A stretch of DNA of 39,181 bases from CAYTEO01 sp964436825 (GTDB lineage Bacteria; Krumholzibacteriota; Krumholzibacteriia; LZORAL124-64-63). Where the stretch lies: positions 1-39,181 of the forward strand of contig CAYTEO010000024.1 of NCBI GenBank assembly GCA_964436825.1, given 5' to 3'. Positions 1 through 7,388 of the stretch are shown in pieces. The translations under genes were made by a program, and so were the position numbers. A model generated the notes under the pieces. It was not told where the DNA came from, did no database searches, and worked only from the letters and a program-made list of their open reading frames with translations. Position 1 is the stretch's first letter, and the number at the start of each line of letters is the position of its first letter.

Positions 1-1
1 G

Positions 2-1462
2 GTGCATAAAGGGGCGATCTTCGTCGCCAACAACCACCGGGAACTGGTGCTGGTCGCGCAGCATGGCCTGGGGCCTGGATTGAAGGTGCAGTGTTCCAAG
101 GTCCCGTTCGGCCTGTGCCTGTGCGGCAAGGCGGCCGAGGCCAAGACCATCCTGTTCCGGGACTGCGTGGATGGGGATCACGACATCCACTGTGATGGGG
201 CCATCGACCACGGCCACTACAACATCCCGTTGCTGGACAACAAGAATGAGGTCATCGGCGTCATCGTCCTGTACCTCCAGGCCGGTCACCAGCCACACCG
301 GGAAGAAGCGAACCTCATGGAGATGCTGGGGCGTGCCGTGTCCGGCATCCTGCTGAACCGGAACCTCCAGCTCCAGGCGAGGATCAACCGCATCCGGTGG
401 CAGCGTGCCCAGTTGGACGTCCTGCACAAGCTCGTGGCCGCCTCCGAATTCCGGGACAGCGAGACGGGTGAACACATCAAGAGGATGAGCCAGTATGCGG
501 TGGTCATCGGCAGGAAGTACGGGCTGGGGGAGGACCAGCTCGAGCTGCTCGAACAGGCGGCGCCGATGCACGATATCGGGAAGATGGGAATACCCGACCA
601 GATCCTCCTCAAGCCCGGCCGGCTGACGGAGGAGGAGGTCGCCATCATGCAGCAGCACACGGTGATCGGGGCGAGCATCCTGTCGGGCACCCACCCGTTG
701 ATCGAGGCCGGCCGGGCGATCGCGCTGACACATCACGAGAAGTGGGACGGCAGCGGTTATCCCAGGGGGCTCAAGGGCGAGGAGATCCCCCTGTTCGGTC
801 GCATCTGCGCACTGGCCGATGTCTTCGACGCGCTGACCATGGAACGACCCTACAAGAAGGCGTGGCCCCTGGAGAAGGCTCTGTCCTGGATCAGGGACAA
901 CACGGGGACCCACTTCGACCCGGAACTCGTGGCCGCGTTCATGGACGGCCTCCCGGAGATCCTGCAGATCAAGGAGATCTACAACGACAGCAGGGGCGAC
1001 GGGCGCGGGAAGGAACGGCTGGTGCAGGTGCCGGTGGAGAGTGCGACCCTGGGCTGGGACGAGTCGTTCTCCGTGGGTGTGGACTACATCGACAGACAGC
1101 ACATGTACCTCATCAACCTGATCAACAGGATCCACGAGGCCATCGAGCGGTTCGACCCCAAGGCGACCGTCGAGACCATCCTCGACATGAAGTCCTATAC
1201 CGAGGTGCACTTCGCCGAGGAAGAGGAGTTGATGAAGCAGTACGGGTACCCCGATCTGGAAGCCCACGTCCGGCAGCACCAGGGGTTCATCAGGAAGACG
1301 GAGATGTTCCTCAACGACCTGGAGGCGGCCCCGCTGGCGACGACTTCCGAGGTTGCCAGCTTCCTGCTCGATTGGCTGGTCACGCACATCCAGAAGGTGG
1401 ATGCACAGTACGGCACTTATATCAGGGAGCGGGCAGCGGCCGACCGGGAGGTCCTGGTATGA
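2..1462 (+). CDS. GAF / HD-GYP / bacteriohemerythrin signalling protein (5' end cut by window)
   Basis: Likely cyclic-di-GMP phosphodiesterase with an oxygen- or redox-sensing C-terminus; cytosolic. The gene enters the window already open, so the true start is probably upstream and the GTG at base 2 may be internal. Domains in order: end of a GAF domain (about residues 1-120, with the PFGLCLCGKAA stretch), a short helical linker, an HD-GYP domain (about 140-325) with H190-D191 in the HDIGK motif and the GYP triad at 252-254, then a hemerythrin domain (about 345-475). All seven expected di-iron ligands are present at the usual spacing: H367, H403, E407, H422, H426, H462 and D467. The pairing of HD-GYP with hemerythrin suggests c-di-GMP turnover tuned by O2; that link is inference. 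Domain calls are firm. Confidence 0.92.
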   Translation: MHKGAIFVANNHRELVLVAQHGLGPGLKVQCSKVPFGLCLCGKAAEAKTILFRDCVDGDHDIHCDGAIDHGHYNIPLLDNKNEVIGVIVLYLQAGHQPHREEANLMEMLGRAVSGILLNRNLQLQARINRIRWQRAQLDVLHKLVAASEFRDSETGEHIKRMSQYAVVIGRKYGLGEDQLELLEQAAPMHDIGKMGIPDQILLKPGRLTEEEVAIMQQHTVIGASILSGTHPLIEAGRAIALTHHEKWDGSGYPRGLKGEEIPLFGRICALADVFDALTMERPYKKAWPLEKALSWIRDNTGTHFDPELVAAFMDGLPEILQIKEIYNDSRGDGRGKERLVQVPVESATLGWDESFSVGVDYIDRQHMYLINLINRIHEAIERFDPKATVETILDMKSYTEVHFAEEEELMKQYGYPDLEAHVRQHQGFIRKTEMFLNDLEAAPLATTSEVASFLLDWLVTHIQKVDAQYGTYIRERAAADREVLV

Positions 1463-1596
1463 TGTCCGCGGGGAACGACCCGCCGCAGGCGCTGCCCCGG
1501 GGGACGGCCGGGGTGTCCGGGACCGGAGGGGTCGATACTGCCGTGTAGCTTCGCCCGCGCAGCGCTGTCACCGTCCGCCATCGACCGGGGGCTGCG
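1463..1596. other. intergenic spacer before CPBP gene
   Basis: This GC-rich stretch lies between two genes on the same strand. I see no convincing terminator hairpin with a T-run and no sigma-70 promoter, so the downstream CPBP gene may be read through from the HD-GYP gene. Confidence 0.4.
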
Positions 1597-2286
1597 ATGA
1601 TCCGCCACCTCGCCGGGGACCGGATCCTGTCGTTGGTCGTTCCTCCAGCGTGTGTCGTGGTCACCCTGGTGGGGCTGCACAACGTCTGGGCCACCTTCCT
1701 GTGCTATCACCTCGGCATCTGCCTGCTCTGGCCGGCCTTCGACAGCCACCGCCGCGGCCTGACCGTGCGCGGGCATCTGCGGCGGGTGGGGTTGACCGGC
1801 GGCAGGACGGGGGCGGGGGTCGTGGCCGGCGTGGCGCTGGGGTGCGTGCTGGCCCTCGGGCAGTGGTTGGGGTTCGCCGTGACGGGCAACCTGCTGCTGG
1901 ACGGGCAGAGGATCGCGGCCGCCCTCTCCCGCTGGGACGTCGTCCCGCAGCGCGGCGGCCTGTTGCTGCTGGCCATGCTCCTGCTGAACGGGCCGGCCGA
2001 GGAGCTGTACTGGCGCGGCGACGTGCACCGGCGCCTGCACCGCTGGCCGCGCCGCACGGCGATCGCCGCGGCGGCCCTGGCCTACGCCTCCTACCACGGC
2101 GTGACGTTGCTGGCCCTGTTCGGTGAGCCGGGGATCGCGCTGGCATTGCTGGCGGTCGTCTTCGCGGCCGGCCTGCTCTGGGGATGGCTGCGGGAGCGCT
2201 ACGGCAACGTCTGGCCGGCCCTGCTGGGACACCTGGGAGCCACCGTCGGCTACATGGCGGTCTACTGGTTTTGCTGCGGCGGTTGA
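1597..2286 (+). CDS. CPBP family intramembrane glutamic endopeptidase (CAAX/Abi type)
   Basis: 229-residue polytopic membrane protein with about six hydrophobic segments. The CPBP (Abi, Rce1-like) signature motifs are in order in the C-terminal half: an EELYWR match to EExxxR near residues 134-139, a histidine in ASYHGVTLLALF, and a third motif histidine in LLGHLGATVG. In the family these two glutamates and two histidines form the intramembrane active site. Substrates are generally unknown in bacteria; some members act in bacteriocin immunity or protein maturation. The ATG is preceded by a G-rich Shine-Dalgarno-like stretch (GGGGG). The gene converges on the PLP enzyme, with 10 bases between the stops. 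The family call is good; the role is unknown. Confidence 0.85.
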   Translation: MIRHLAGDRILSLVVPPACVVVTLVGLHNVWATFLCYHLGICLLWPAFDSHRRGLTVRGHLRRVGLTGGRTGAGVVAGVALGCVLALGQWLGFAVTGNLLLDGQRIAAALSRWDVVPQRGGLLLLAMLLLNGPAEELYWRGDVHRRLHRWPRRTAIAAAALAYASYHGVTLLALFGEPGIALALLAVVFAAGLLWGWLRERYGNVWPALLGHLGATVGYMAVYWFCCGG

Positions 2287-2296
2287 GCGACGCCGC

Positions 2297-3565
2297 TCAC
2301 GCAGGCGGGGAGGCGGCACCCGCCCGCGGATCCTTCAACCCGTGCCCCGTGACCAGCACGACGACCTCGTCGTCGCGCTCGACCAGCCCCGTCTCCAGCG
2401 CCTTGACCAGTCCCGCCAGGCCGGCAGCGCCCGACGGTTCGGCCCAGACACCGGCGCGGGCGGCCAGCCGGCGGATGGCGGCGACGATCTCCGCGTCCTC
2501 GACGCCCAGGAAGCCGCCACCGGTGGCCGCCACCTTCCGCCACGCCTTGATCCGGTTGCGGGGCACCCCGACGCTGATCGAGTCGGCCACCGTGCGCGGG
2601 GAGGCGACCGGTCGGACGGCGGCGTCGATCTCCAGGGGGGAGAGGGCCGCGGCCGTCCCGCCGGCCTGTTGCCAGGCCGTCGCCAGGGGGGACGCTCCGG
2701 CGGCCTGGACACCGAAGACCCGCGGCAGCCGCTCGATCAGGCCCACGGCGTGCAGCTCGGCCAGCCCCTTGGCCACCGAGGAGACGATGCAGCCGTCGCC
2801 CACCGGGACGAAGACGGCATCGGGAGCGCGCCACCCCAGCGCGAGGCAGGTCTCCAGGATGGCCGTCTTCTTGCCCTCCACCAGCAGGGGATTGTAGGCG
2901 CAGTTGCGGGAGTACCAGCCGCGGGCGCGCTGCTCCTGGACCGAGAGGTCGAACGCCTCGTCGTAGGTCCCGTCCACGCGGATGACGCGCGCCCCGTGCA
3001 GTTCCATCTGGAGCAGCTTGGCCTGCGGGGCGGCGGCCGGCACGTAGATGGTGGAGTGGATCCCGGCCCGCGCCGCCAGGACGGCCAGGCTGGCCGCCGC
3101 GTTGCCGGTCGAGGCGCAGGACACGTGGTCGATCCCCAGTCTGGCCGCGTCGGCCAGGGCCATCGCCGCGGCCCGGTCCTTGAGACTGGCCGACGGCAGG
3201 CCCGTATCGTCCTTCAGCCACAGGCGCGGCATCCCCAGCTCGTCGCGCAGCGGCGCGGGGGCGTGCAGCGGCGTGTCGCCGACGGCCCAGGCGCCGTGCG
3301 GGGCGACCGGTCGCAGCGGCAGCAGCGGCGCGAAGCGCCACAGGTCGGGCCGCCACGGCGCCGGGAACGGCTCGCCCGTCCGCGCGCGGGCGGCGTCGAT
3401 CTCCCCGGCGACGGCCGCCAGGTCGTACTCGGGATCCAGGATCCCGGCCACCCCGCACTCCTCGCAGACGAACCCGCGGTAGTCGGTGTCGTATTCCCGC
3501 CCGCACCGGACGCAGGTCATCCCCGTCCAGTACGGATTCTTCTCTACGCCAGGCAGCTCCATCAT
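2297..3565 (-). CDS. PLP-dependent enzyme, threonine-synthase fold, with N-terminal zinc ribbon (candidate YgeX counterpart)
   Basis: About 422 residues. An N-terminal zinc-ribbon (CxxC at CVRCG and a second pair at CEECG) precedes a fold-type II PLP domain. The Schiff-base lysine is K129 in SASLKDRAA, the substrate loop is STGNAAAS, and the C-terminal EPSGAAG motif is typical. This architecture is that of class-II threonine synthase and its relatives. It is last in the ssnA-ygeY-ygeW operon, where other bacteria carry YgeX, the PLP enzyme that splits 2,3-diaminopropionate to pyruvate and ammonia. A role as a non-orthologous YgeX is therefore plausible; true threonine synthase is the alternative. 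The start is uncertain: tandem ATGs at 3565 and 3562 and GTGs at 3574 and 3571 all lack a good Shine-Dalgarno. A hairpin lies directly upstream. Confidence 0.85.
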   Translation of the reverse strand: MMELPGVEKNPYWTGMTCVRCGREYDTDYRGFVCEECGVAGILDPEYDLAAVAGEIDAARARTGEPFPAPWRPDLWRFAPLLPLRPVAPHGAWAVGDTPLHAPAPLRDELGMPRLWLKDDTGLPSASLKDRAAAMALADAARLGIDHVSCASTGNAAASLAVLAARAGIHSTIYVPAAAPQAKLLQMELHGARVIRVDGTYDEAFDLSVQEQRARGWYSRNCAYNPLLVEGKKTAILETCLALGWRAPDAVFVPVGDGCIVSSVAKGLAELHAVGLIERLPRVFGVQAAGASPLATAWQQAGGTAAALSPLEIDAAVRPVASPRTVADSISVGVPRNRIKAWRKVAATGGGFLGVEDAEIVAAIRRLAARAGVWAEPSGAAGLAGLVKALETGLVERDDEVVVLVTGHGLKDPRAGAASPPA

Positions 3566-3575
3566 ACGCACCACC

Positions 3576-3602
3576 CGGTCAGGGTGCTCATGGCCCTGAC
3601 CG
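3576..3602 (-). promoter_or_regulatory. 9-bp perfect hairpin just upstream of the PLP gene start
   Basis: CGGTCAGGG at 3576-3584 is perfectly complementary to CCCTGACCG at 3594-3602, with a 9-base loop. In the minus-strand transcript this stem ends about 10 bases before the tandem ATG codons of the PLP gene, so it would cover the region where a ribosome must land. Its upstream arm overlaps the outer arm of the larger inverted repeat, so the two cannot form at the same time. Confidence 0.6.
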
Positions 3603-3720
3603 TACCAGGTGAGACGGGGACGATGCGCGCGTCCGCCCCCGCCGATTTCGCGCAGCGCATGAGGCGGGGGCGGACGCGCGCATCGTCCCCGCCTCGGCCT
3701 ACATCGTCAGGGCCATGAGC
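3586..3720. repeat. nested inverted repeat (33-bp and 15-bp arm pairs) between ygeW and the PLP gene
   Basis: Inner arms 3611-3643 and 3663-3695 are complementary over 33 bases with one exception; that position is a G-U wobble in the minus-strand RNA but an A-C mismatch in the plus-strand RNA. The loop is 19 bases (3644-3662). Outer arms GCTCATGGCCCTGAC (3586-3600) and its exact complement (3706-3720) are perfect over 15 bases, with unmatched 10-base spacers on each side between the arm pairs. The outer right arm lies inside the last codons of ygeW, so 3586-3600 is an inverted copy of the ygeW 3' end. There is no T-run, so it is not a standard terminator. It could be an RNA switch, a palindromic mobile-repeat scar, or an amplification artefact. 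Confidence 0.85.
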
Positions 3721-4676
3721 GCCTTGGCCGTGTGCAGCCGATTCTCGGCCTGGTCCCAGACGACGCTCTGCGGCCCGTCGATGACCGCGTCGGTCACCTC
3801 CTGCCCCCGGGAGGCCGGCAGGGGGTGCATGTAGATGGCGTCGGGGGCGGCCAGGGACATGCGGCGCTCGTCGCAGACCCAGTCGGGGTACTTCTCGATG
3901 TGCTGGACGGCGGCCTCCCGGTCCGGCTCGTGGACCAGGCAGCCCCACGACTTGGCGTAGACGACGTGGGCGCCCTCGAAGGCGGCGTCCATGTCGTCGA
4001 CGATCTCGAACCTCGCCCCCTGGCGCGCCGCGTTGGCCCTGGCCTGCTCGACGATCTCGGGCAGCAGCTTGAACTCCGGCGGATGGGCCAGGGTGACGTC
4101 CAGGCCCATGCGGCTCATGATCAGGATCTCGGACTGGGGGACCGAGATGGGCCGCACGTAGCTGGGGGCGTAGGTCCAGCTGACGACGATCTTCCGCCCG
4201 CGGACCGTGTCGCGGAACTTCTCGCGGACGGTCATGATGTCGGCCAGGGCCTGGCACGGGTGGTAGAGGTCGCACTGGAGGTTGATGATCGGCACCCGGC
4301 TGATCTCGGCGATCTGGCGCATGAAGGCGTTGCCCACCTGCCAGTCGCAGTTGCGGACGGCGATCCCGTGGCCCATGCGGCTCAGGACGCGCGCCGTGTC
4401 CAGGACCGTCTCGCCGTGGCTCAGCTGCAGCTTGTCGGGGGTCAGGATGTGGCAGTGCCCGCCCAGCTGGGTCATGCCGGCCTCCACCGAGTTGCGCGTC
4501 CGGGTGCTCTGCTCGAAGAACAGGGCGAACAGGGTCCGGTCGCGCAGCAGGGCGTGGGGCTCGTCGCGGTAGAACTTGCGCTTGAGATCGAACGCCGTCT
4601 CCAGCAGCAGTTCCAGCTCGTCGTCGCTCCAGTCCTGGGTGCTGATGAAATGCTTGCCTTGCAGGATCTTGCTCAT
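3699..4676 (-). CDS. ygeW: YgeW-type knotted carbamoyltransferase
   Basis: 325 residues, of the aspartate/ornithine carbamoyltransferase superfamily. The carbamoyl-phosphate loop STRTR is at 57-61, the HPxQ motif appears in DLYHPCQALADIM, and the HPLPA motif is near the C-terminus. Stretches such as VSWTYAPSYVRPISVPQ and HGETVLDTARV match E. coli YgeW rather than ArgF or PyrB, so the second substrate is neither ornithine nor aspartate. YgeW proteins are linked to anaerobic purine catabolism, where they are thought to release carbamoyl phosphate from a ureido intermediate for ATP formation. The ATG at 4676 lies 3 bases after the ygeY stop, with GGAG upstream, indicating translational coupling. 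The 3' end is part of the long inverted repeat. The family call is strong; the exact reaction is not established here. Confidence 0.92.
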   Translation of the reverse strand: MSKILQGKHFISTQDWSDDELELLLETAFDLKRKFYRDEPHALLRDRTLFALFFEQSTRTRNSVEAGMTQLGGHCHILTPDKLQLSHGETVLDTARVLSRMGHGIAVRNCDWQVGNAFMRQIAEISRVPIINLQCDLYHPCQALADIMTVREKFRDTVRGRKIVVSWTYAPSYVRPISVPQSEILIMSRMGLDVTLAHPPEFKLLPEIVEQARANAARQGARFEIVDDMDAAFEGAHVVYAKSWGCLVHEPDREAAVQHIEKYPDWVCDERRMSLAAPDAIYMHPLPASRGQEVTDAVIDGPQSVVWDQAENRLHTAKALMALTM

Positions 4677-4679
4677 CGT

Positions 4680-5888
4680 TCAGTCTCCGGGGTTGCTCAG
4701 GAAACGGGGATAGGCGGCGTAGAAGGCACAGGCCTGGACCAGCTCGTCGATGGCGACGAACTCGTTGGGAGCGTGGGCCTGCTCCTCGTGGCCGGGGCCG
4801 AAGCCGATGCACGGGACGCCGTGCAGGCCGTTGATGGCCACCCCGTTGGTGCTGAAGGTCCAGACCCCCACCTCGGGCTCGCGGCCGAACAGGGCGCTGC
4901 CGGCGCGCCGGCCGGCGACCAGGGCGGGATGATCGTCCGGCAGCAGCCAGGTGGGGTAGTACTTCTCCATGGGATAGGTCAGGCCGGTCCACGAGGGCCG
5001 CTCGTAGGTCAGGATCCAGACCTCGGCGTCGACGCCGGCGTCGGCCAGGGCCTGCTCGACCTCCGCGACGGCCGACTCCTTCGTCTCGCCCAGGGTCAGA
5101 CGGCGGTCGATGTGCAGCTCGGCCTTGTCCGGCACGGCGCAGAGGCTGGGGGTCTCGCAGCCGAACCAGGTGACCGCTGCGCTCCCCTTGCCCAGGGTCG
5201 GCTCCGGGGGCAGCCGGTCGTTCAGGGCGGCGATCGCCGTGCAGGCCGGCGCCAGCTTGACCACCGCGTTGTCGCCGCGCTCCGGCGCCGAACCGTGGCA
5301 GGAGACGCCGTGGGCGGTGACGCGGATCTCCATCCGGCCGCGGTGGCCGCGGTGGAGGCGCAGGCCGGTGGGCTCGGTGGAGACGACCAGCTCGGGCCGC
5401 AGCACCCCCTCCTGGAGGATGTAGTGCCAGCAGAGGCCGTCGCAATCCTCCTCCATGACCGATCCGACCATCCAGACCTGGAACTCGCCGGCCAGATCCA
5501 GCTCCTTGATGAGCTTGCCGGCGTAGACCATCGACGCCATGCCGGCCTTCTGGTCCGCGGTGCCGCGGCCCAGGACCCGGTCGGCCGTCACCTCGCCGGC
5601 GTGGGGGTCGAACTCCCACAGGGCGGGATCGCCGACGTCGACGGTATCGATGTGGGCGTCGAAGGCCAGCACGCGGGGACCGTCGCCCACCCGGCCCAGG
5701 ACGTTCCCCAGCGGGTCGATGCGGACCTCGTCGAAGCCGACCTTCTCCATCTCCTCGGCGATGCGGCGGACGACGGCCTCCTCGCCGCCGGAGAGGCTCT
5801 CGATGGCGACGATGTCGCCCAGGAAGCGGGCGGTCTCGTCGCGCAGGTCGGCGGCGCGCCCGATGATGCGTTCGCTGTCGGTGGCCAC
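4680..5888 (-). CDS. ygeY: YgeY family M20 metallo-hydrolase
   Basis: 402 residues with a GTG start. GAGGAGG lies 5 bases before the GTG, and a longer open frame upstream is antisense-type noise. M20/ArgE/DapE metal-binding residues are present: H79 and D81 in AFDAHIDTV, D112 in GRGTADQKAG, E146-E147 in VMEEDCDG, and a late HEEQAHAPNEF histidine. The middle part is the M20 dimerisation domain (MEIRVTAHGVSCHG). The wording of these motifs fits the YgeY group, once tagged selenium-metabolism hydrolase because it travels with ssnA and ygfK. In the purine pathway an M20 hydrolase would remove a carbamoyl or acyl group from an open-chain intermediate. It is 20 bases downstream of ssnA and 3 bases upstream of ygeW, in one operon. 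Confidence 0.92.
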   Translation of the reverse strand: MATDSERIIGRAADLRDETARFLGDIVAIESLSGGEEAVVRRIAEEMEKVGFDEVRIDPLGNVLGRVGDGPRVLAFDAHIDTVDVGDPALWEFDPHAGEVTADRVLGRGTADQKAGMASMVYAGKLIKELDLAGEFQVWMVGSVMEEDCDGLCWHYILQEGVLRPELVVSTEPTGLRLHRGHRGRMEIRVTAHGVSCHGSAPERGDNAVVKLAPACTAIAALNDRLPPEPTLGKGSAAVTWFGCETPSLCAVPDKAELHIDRRLTLGETKESAVAEVEQALADAGVDAEVWILTYERPSWTGLTYPMEKYYPTWLLPDDHPALVAGRRAGSALFGREPEVGVWTFSTNGVAINGLHGVPCIGFGPGHEEQAHAPNEFVAIDELVQACAFYAAYPRFLSNPGD

Positions 5889-5908
5889 GGTCTCCTCCTC
5901 GGTGTCGT

Positions 5909-7258
5909 TCAGTGGCGCTGCAGGGAGTCCCAGATGCGCCGGGCCGCCTCGCGGCAGGCCGCCGCGTCGAACGGCGCCGTCATGCCGACGCGCCAGACGG
6001 TCCGCCCTCCCACCAGGACCTCGGCGATGTCCCAGGGGTGGAAGCCGAACAGGGTCAGCCCCAGCCAGTTGTCCGCGTGCAGCGGCGTCTTCTGTTCCGC
6101 GCTGCAGACGATCAGGTCCGCGGGGGCGCCGGCGTCCAGGGAGCCGAACGGCTCGCCGAACAGCTCGCGCGCCAGGCGGTACCCGCCCAGCCAGAGGCGC
6201 TCCGCTCCCGCCATCCCCACCGGGCCGCGGCCCGGCTCGTTGCCGCGGTAGAAGGTCGTCCGCAGCTCGCCCCACATGTTGCTGTCCAGCCCGTCGGTTC
6301 CCAGGCAGCTGCGCTCGGGGAACCGGTCCACCGGCGCCCGGCCCACGCCGTTGTTCATGTTGGACCGGCCGTTGTGGACCAGCCAGGCCCCGCGCTGCTC
6401 GATCGTCTGCAGGTCCAGCGGCGTCAGGTCGACGCCGTGGGCCAGCAGGGAGAGGGGGCGGACCAGGCCGAACCCGTCGAGACGCTCCAGCGGATCGGGC
6501 CAGCCGCGCTCCTGGCAGATCTGCCGGTCGGTATCGCCCTCGGCCAGGTGGATGTGGACGCCGCAGTCGAACCGCTCGCACAGGTCGGCCAGCTCGGTCA
6601 GGGTATGGTCCTCCAGGGTGAAGCTGGCGTGGGCGCCCACCAGGCCGCGGAAACGGGGGACGTCGTCCCGGCGGTCCCGGCACTTCTGCAGGTAGCGCTC
6701 GTTCTCGGCCAGGGCCGTATCGCGGGTGCCGGGGCCGCCACGGTCGGTCACCTCGTAGCAGAGGCAGCCGCGCAGGCCGATGGTCGCCATGCCCTCCTCG
6801 ACCAGGTCCAGGGAGCCGCCGACGCAGGTCAGGCTGGAGTGGTGATCGATCAGCAGGGTCGTCCCGCAGCGCACGGCGTCCCAGGCCCCGGCCAGGGCGC
6901 TCAGGCGGACGGCATCGGTATCGATGGCCCGGTCCAGCTTCCACCAGATCTCGGTCAGGATCTCCTGGAAGTTCTGGGGCTGGTGGCGGGGCGGCGGCAT
7001 GCCGGGGGCCAGGGTGGAGTAGAGGTGGTGATGGGCGTTGACGTGGCCGGGCATGACGGTGCAACCGGCCAGGTCGCGGACTTCCTCCTCGGGAGCGGGG
7101 GCGAGGTCGGCGCCCCGCTCGACGATGCGCTCACCGCGGATGCGCAGGTCGACCGTCTCGACGCGTGGCGACGGCGCGGCGTCCAGGGCGACGGGGAAGT
7201 AATCCAGCACGCGGGCGTTGCGCAGCAACAGACCCGGGCCGCGTGTCGATTCGCTCAC
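5909..7258 (-). CDS. ssnA: SsnA-type amidohydrolase
   Basis: 449 residues, metal-dependent amidohydrolase of the cytosine deaminase/chlorohydrolase branch. Metal ligands: the HHH run at 76-78 in NAHHHLYS, histidine in HIHLAEGDTD, AHGVDL, and aspartate in LGTDGLDSN. SsnA-specific wording includes CYEVTDRGG and the HNGRSNMNNGVGRAPV region. SsnA is a member of the anaerobic purine-degradation clusters (with ygfK, ygeW, ygeX, ygeY and hyuA), where it is thought to open or deaminate a purine-derived ring. The GTG start has GGGAGGAG upstream. It is the first gene of the operon running through ygeY, ygeW and the PLP gene. I see no clear promoter in 7259-7338. The substrate is inferred from relatives only. 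Confidence 0.92.
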   Translation of the reverse strand: MSESTRGPGLLLRNARVLDYFPVALDAAPSPRVETVDLRIRGERIVERGADLAPAPEEEVRDLAGCTVMPGHVNAHHHLYSTLAPGMPPPRHQPQNFQEILTEIWWKLDRAIDTDAVRLSALAGAWDAVRCGTTLLIDHHSSLTCVGGSLDLVEEGMATIGLRGCLCYEVTDRGGPGTRDTALAENERYLQKCRDRRDDVPRFRGLVGAHASFTLEDHTLTELADLCERFDCGVHIHLAEGDTDRQICQERGWPDPLERLDGFGLVRPLSLLAHGVDLTPLDLQTIEQRGAWLVHNGRSNMNNGVGRAPVDRFPERSCLGTDGLDSNMWGELRTTFYRGNEPGRGPVGMAGAERLWLGGYRLARELFGEPFGSLDAGAPADLIVCSAEQKTPLHADNWLGLTLFGFHPWDIAEVLVGGRTVWRVGMTAPFDAAACREAARRIWDSLQRH

Positions 7259-7338
7259 GTCCGCTCCTCCCGTTCGTCGTTACCCACTTGACAGGGTCGA
7301 GAATGGACGCTGCGGACCCGTTGCGCAAGGACGAGAAT

Positions 7339-7366
7339 GGCCCGGGCGGACGAGACCGCCCGGGCC
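7339..7366 (-). terminator. 11-bp GC hairpin after the Gld-like operon
   Basis: GGCCCGGGCGG (7339-7349) pairs perfectly with CCGCCCGGGCC (7356-7366) around a 6-base loop, 22 bases past the stop of the DUF4340 gene. The minus-strand sequence that follows is pyrimidine-rich but lacks a pure T-run, so it may be a weak intrinsic terminator separating the Gld-like operon from ssnA. Confidence 0.6.
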
Positions 7367-7388
7367 TGGACCCCTGCCGGAGAGGGGG

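Noticed and set aside
5889..7064. Long N-terminal extension of ygeY overlapping ssnA out of frame
   Set aside because: The residues are Arg/Pro/Gly-rich noise, the family match starts at the GTG at 5888, and a strong Shine-Dalgarno precedes that GTG.
7288..7293. TTGACA on the plus strand upstream of ssnA
   Set aside because: It points away from ssnA, and no -10 lies 15-19 bases downstream on that strand.
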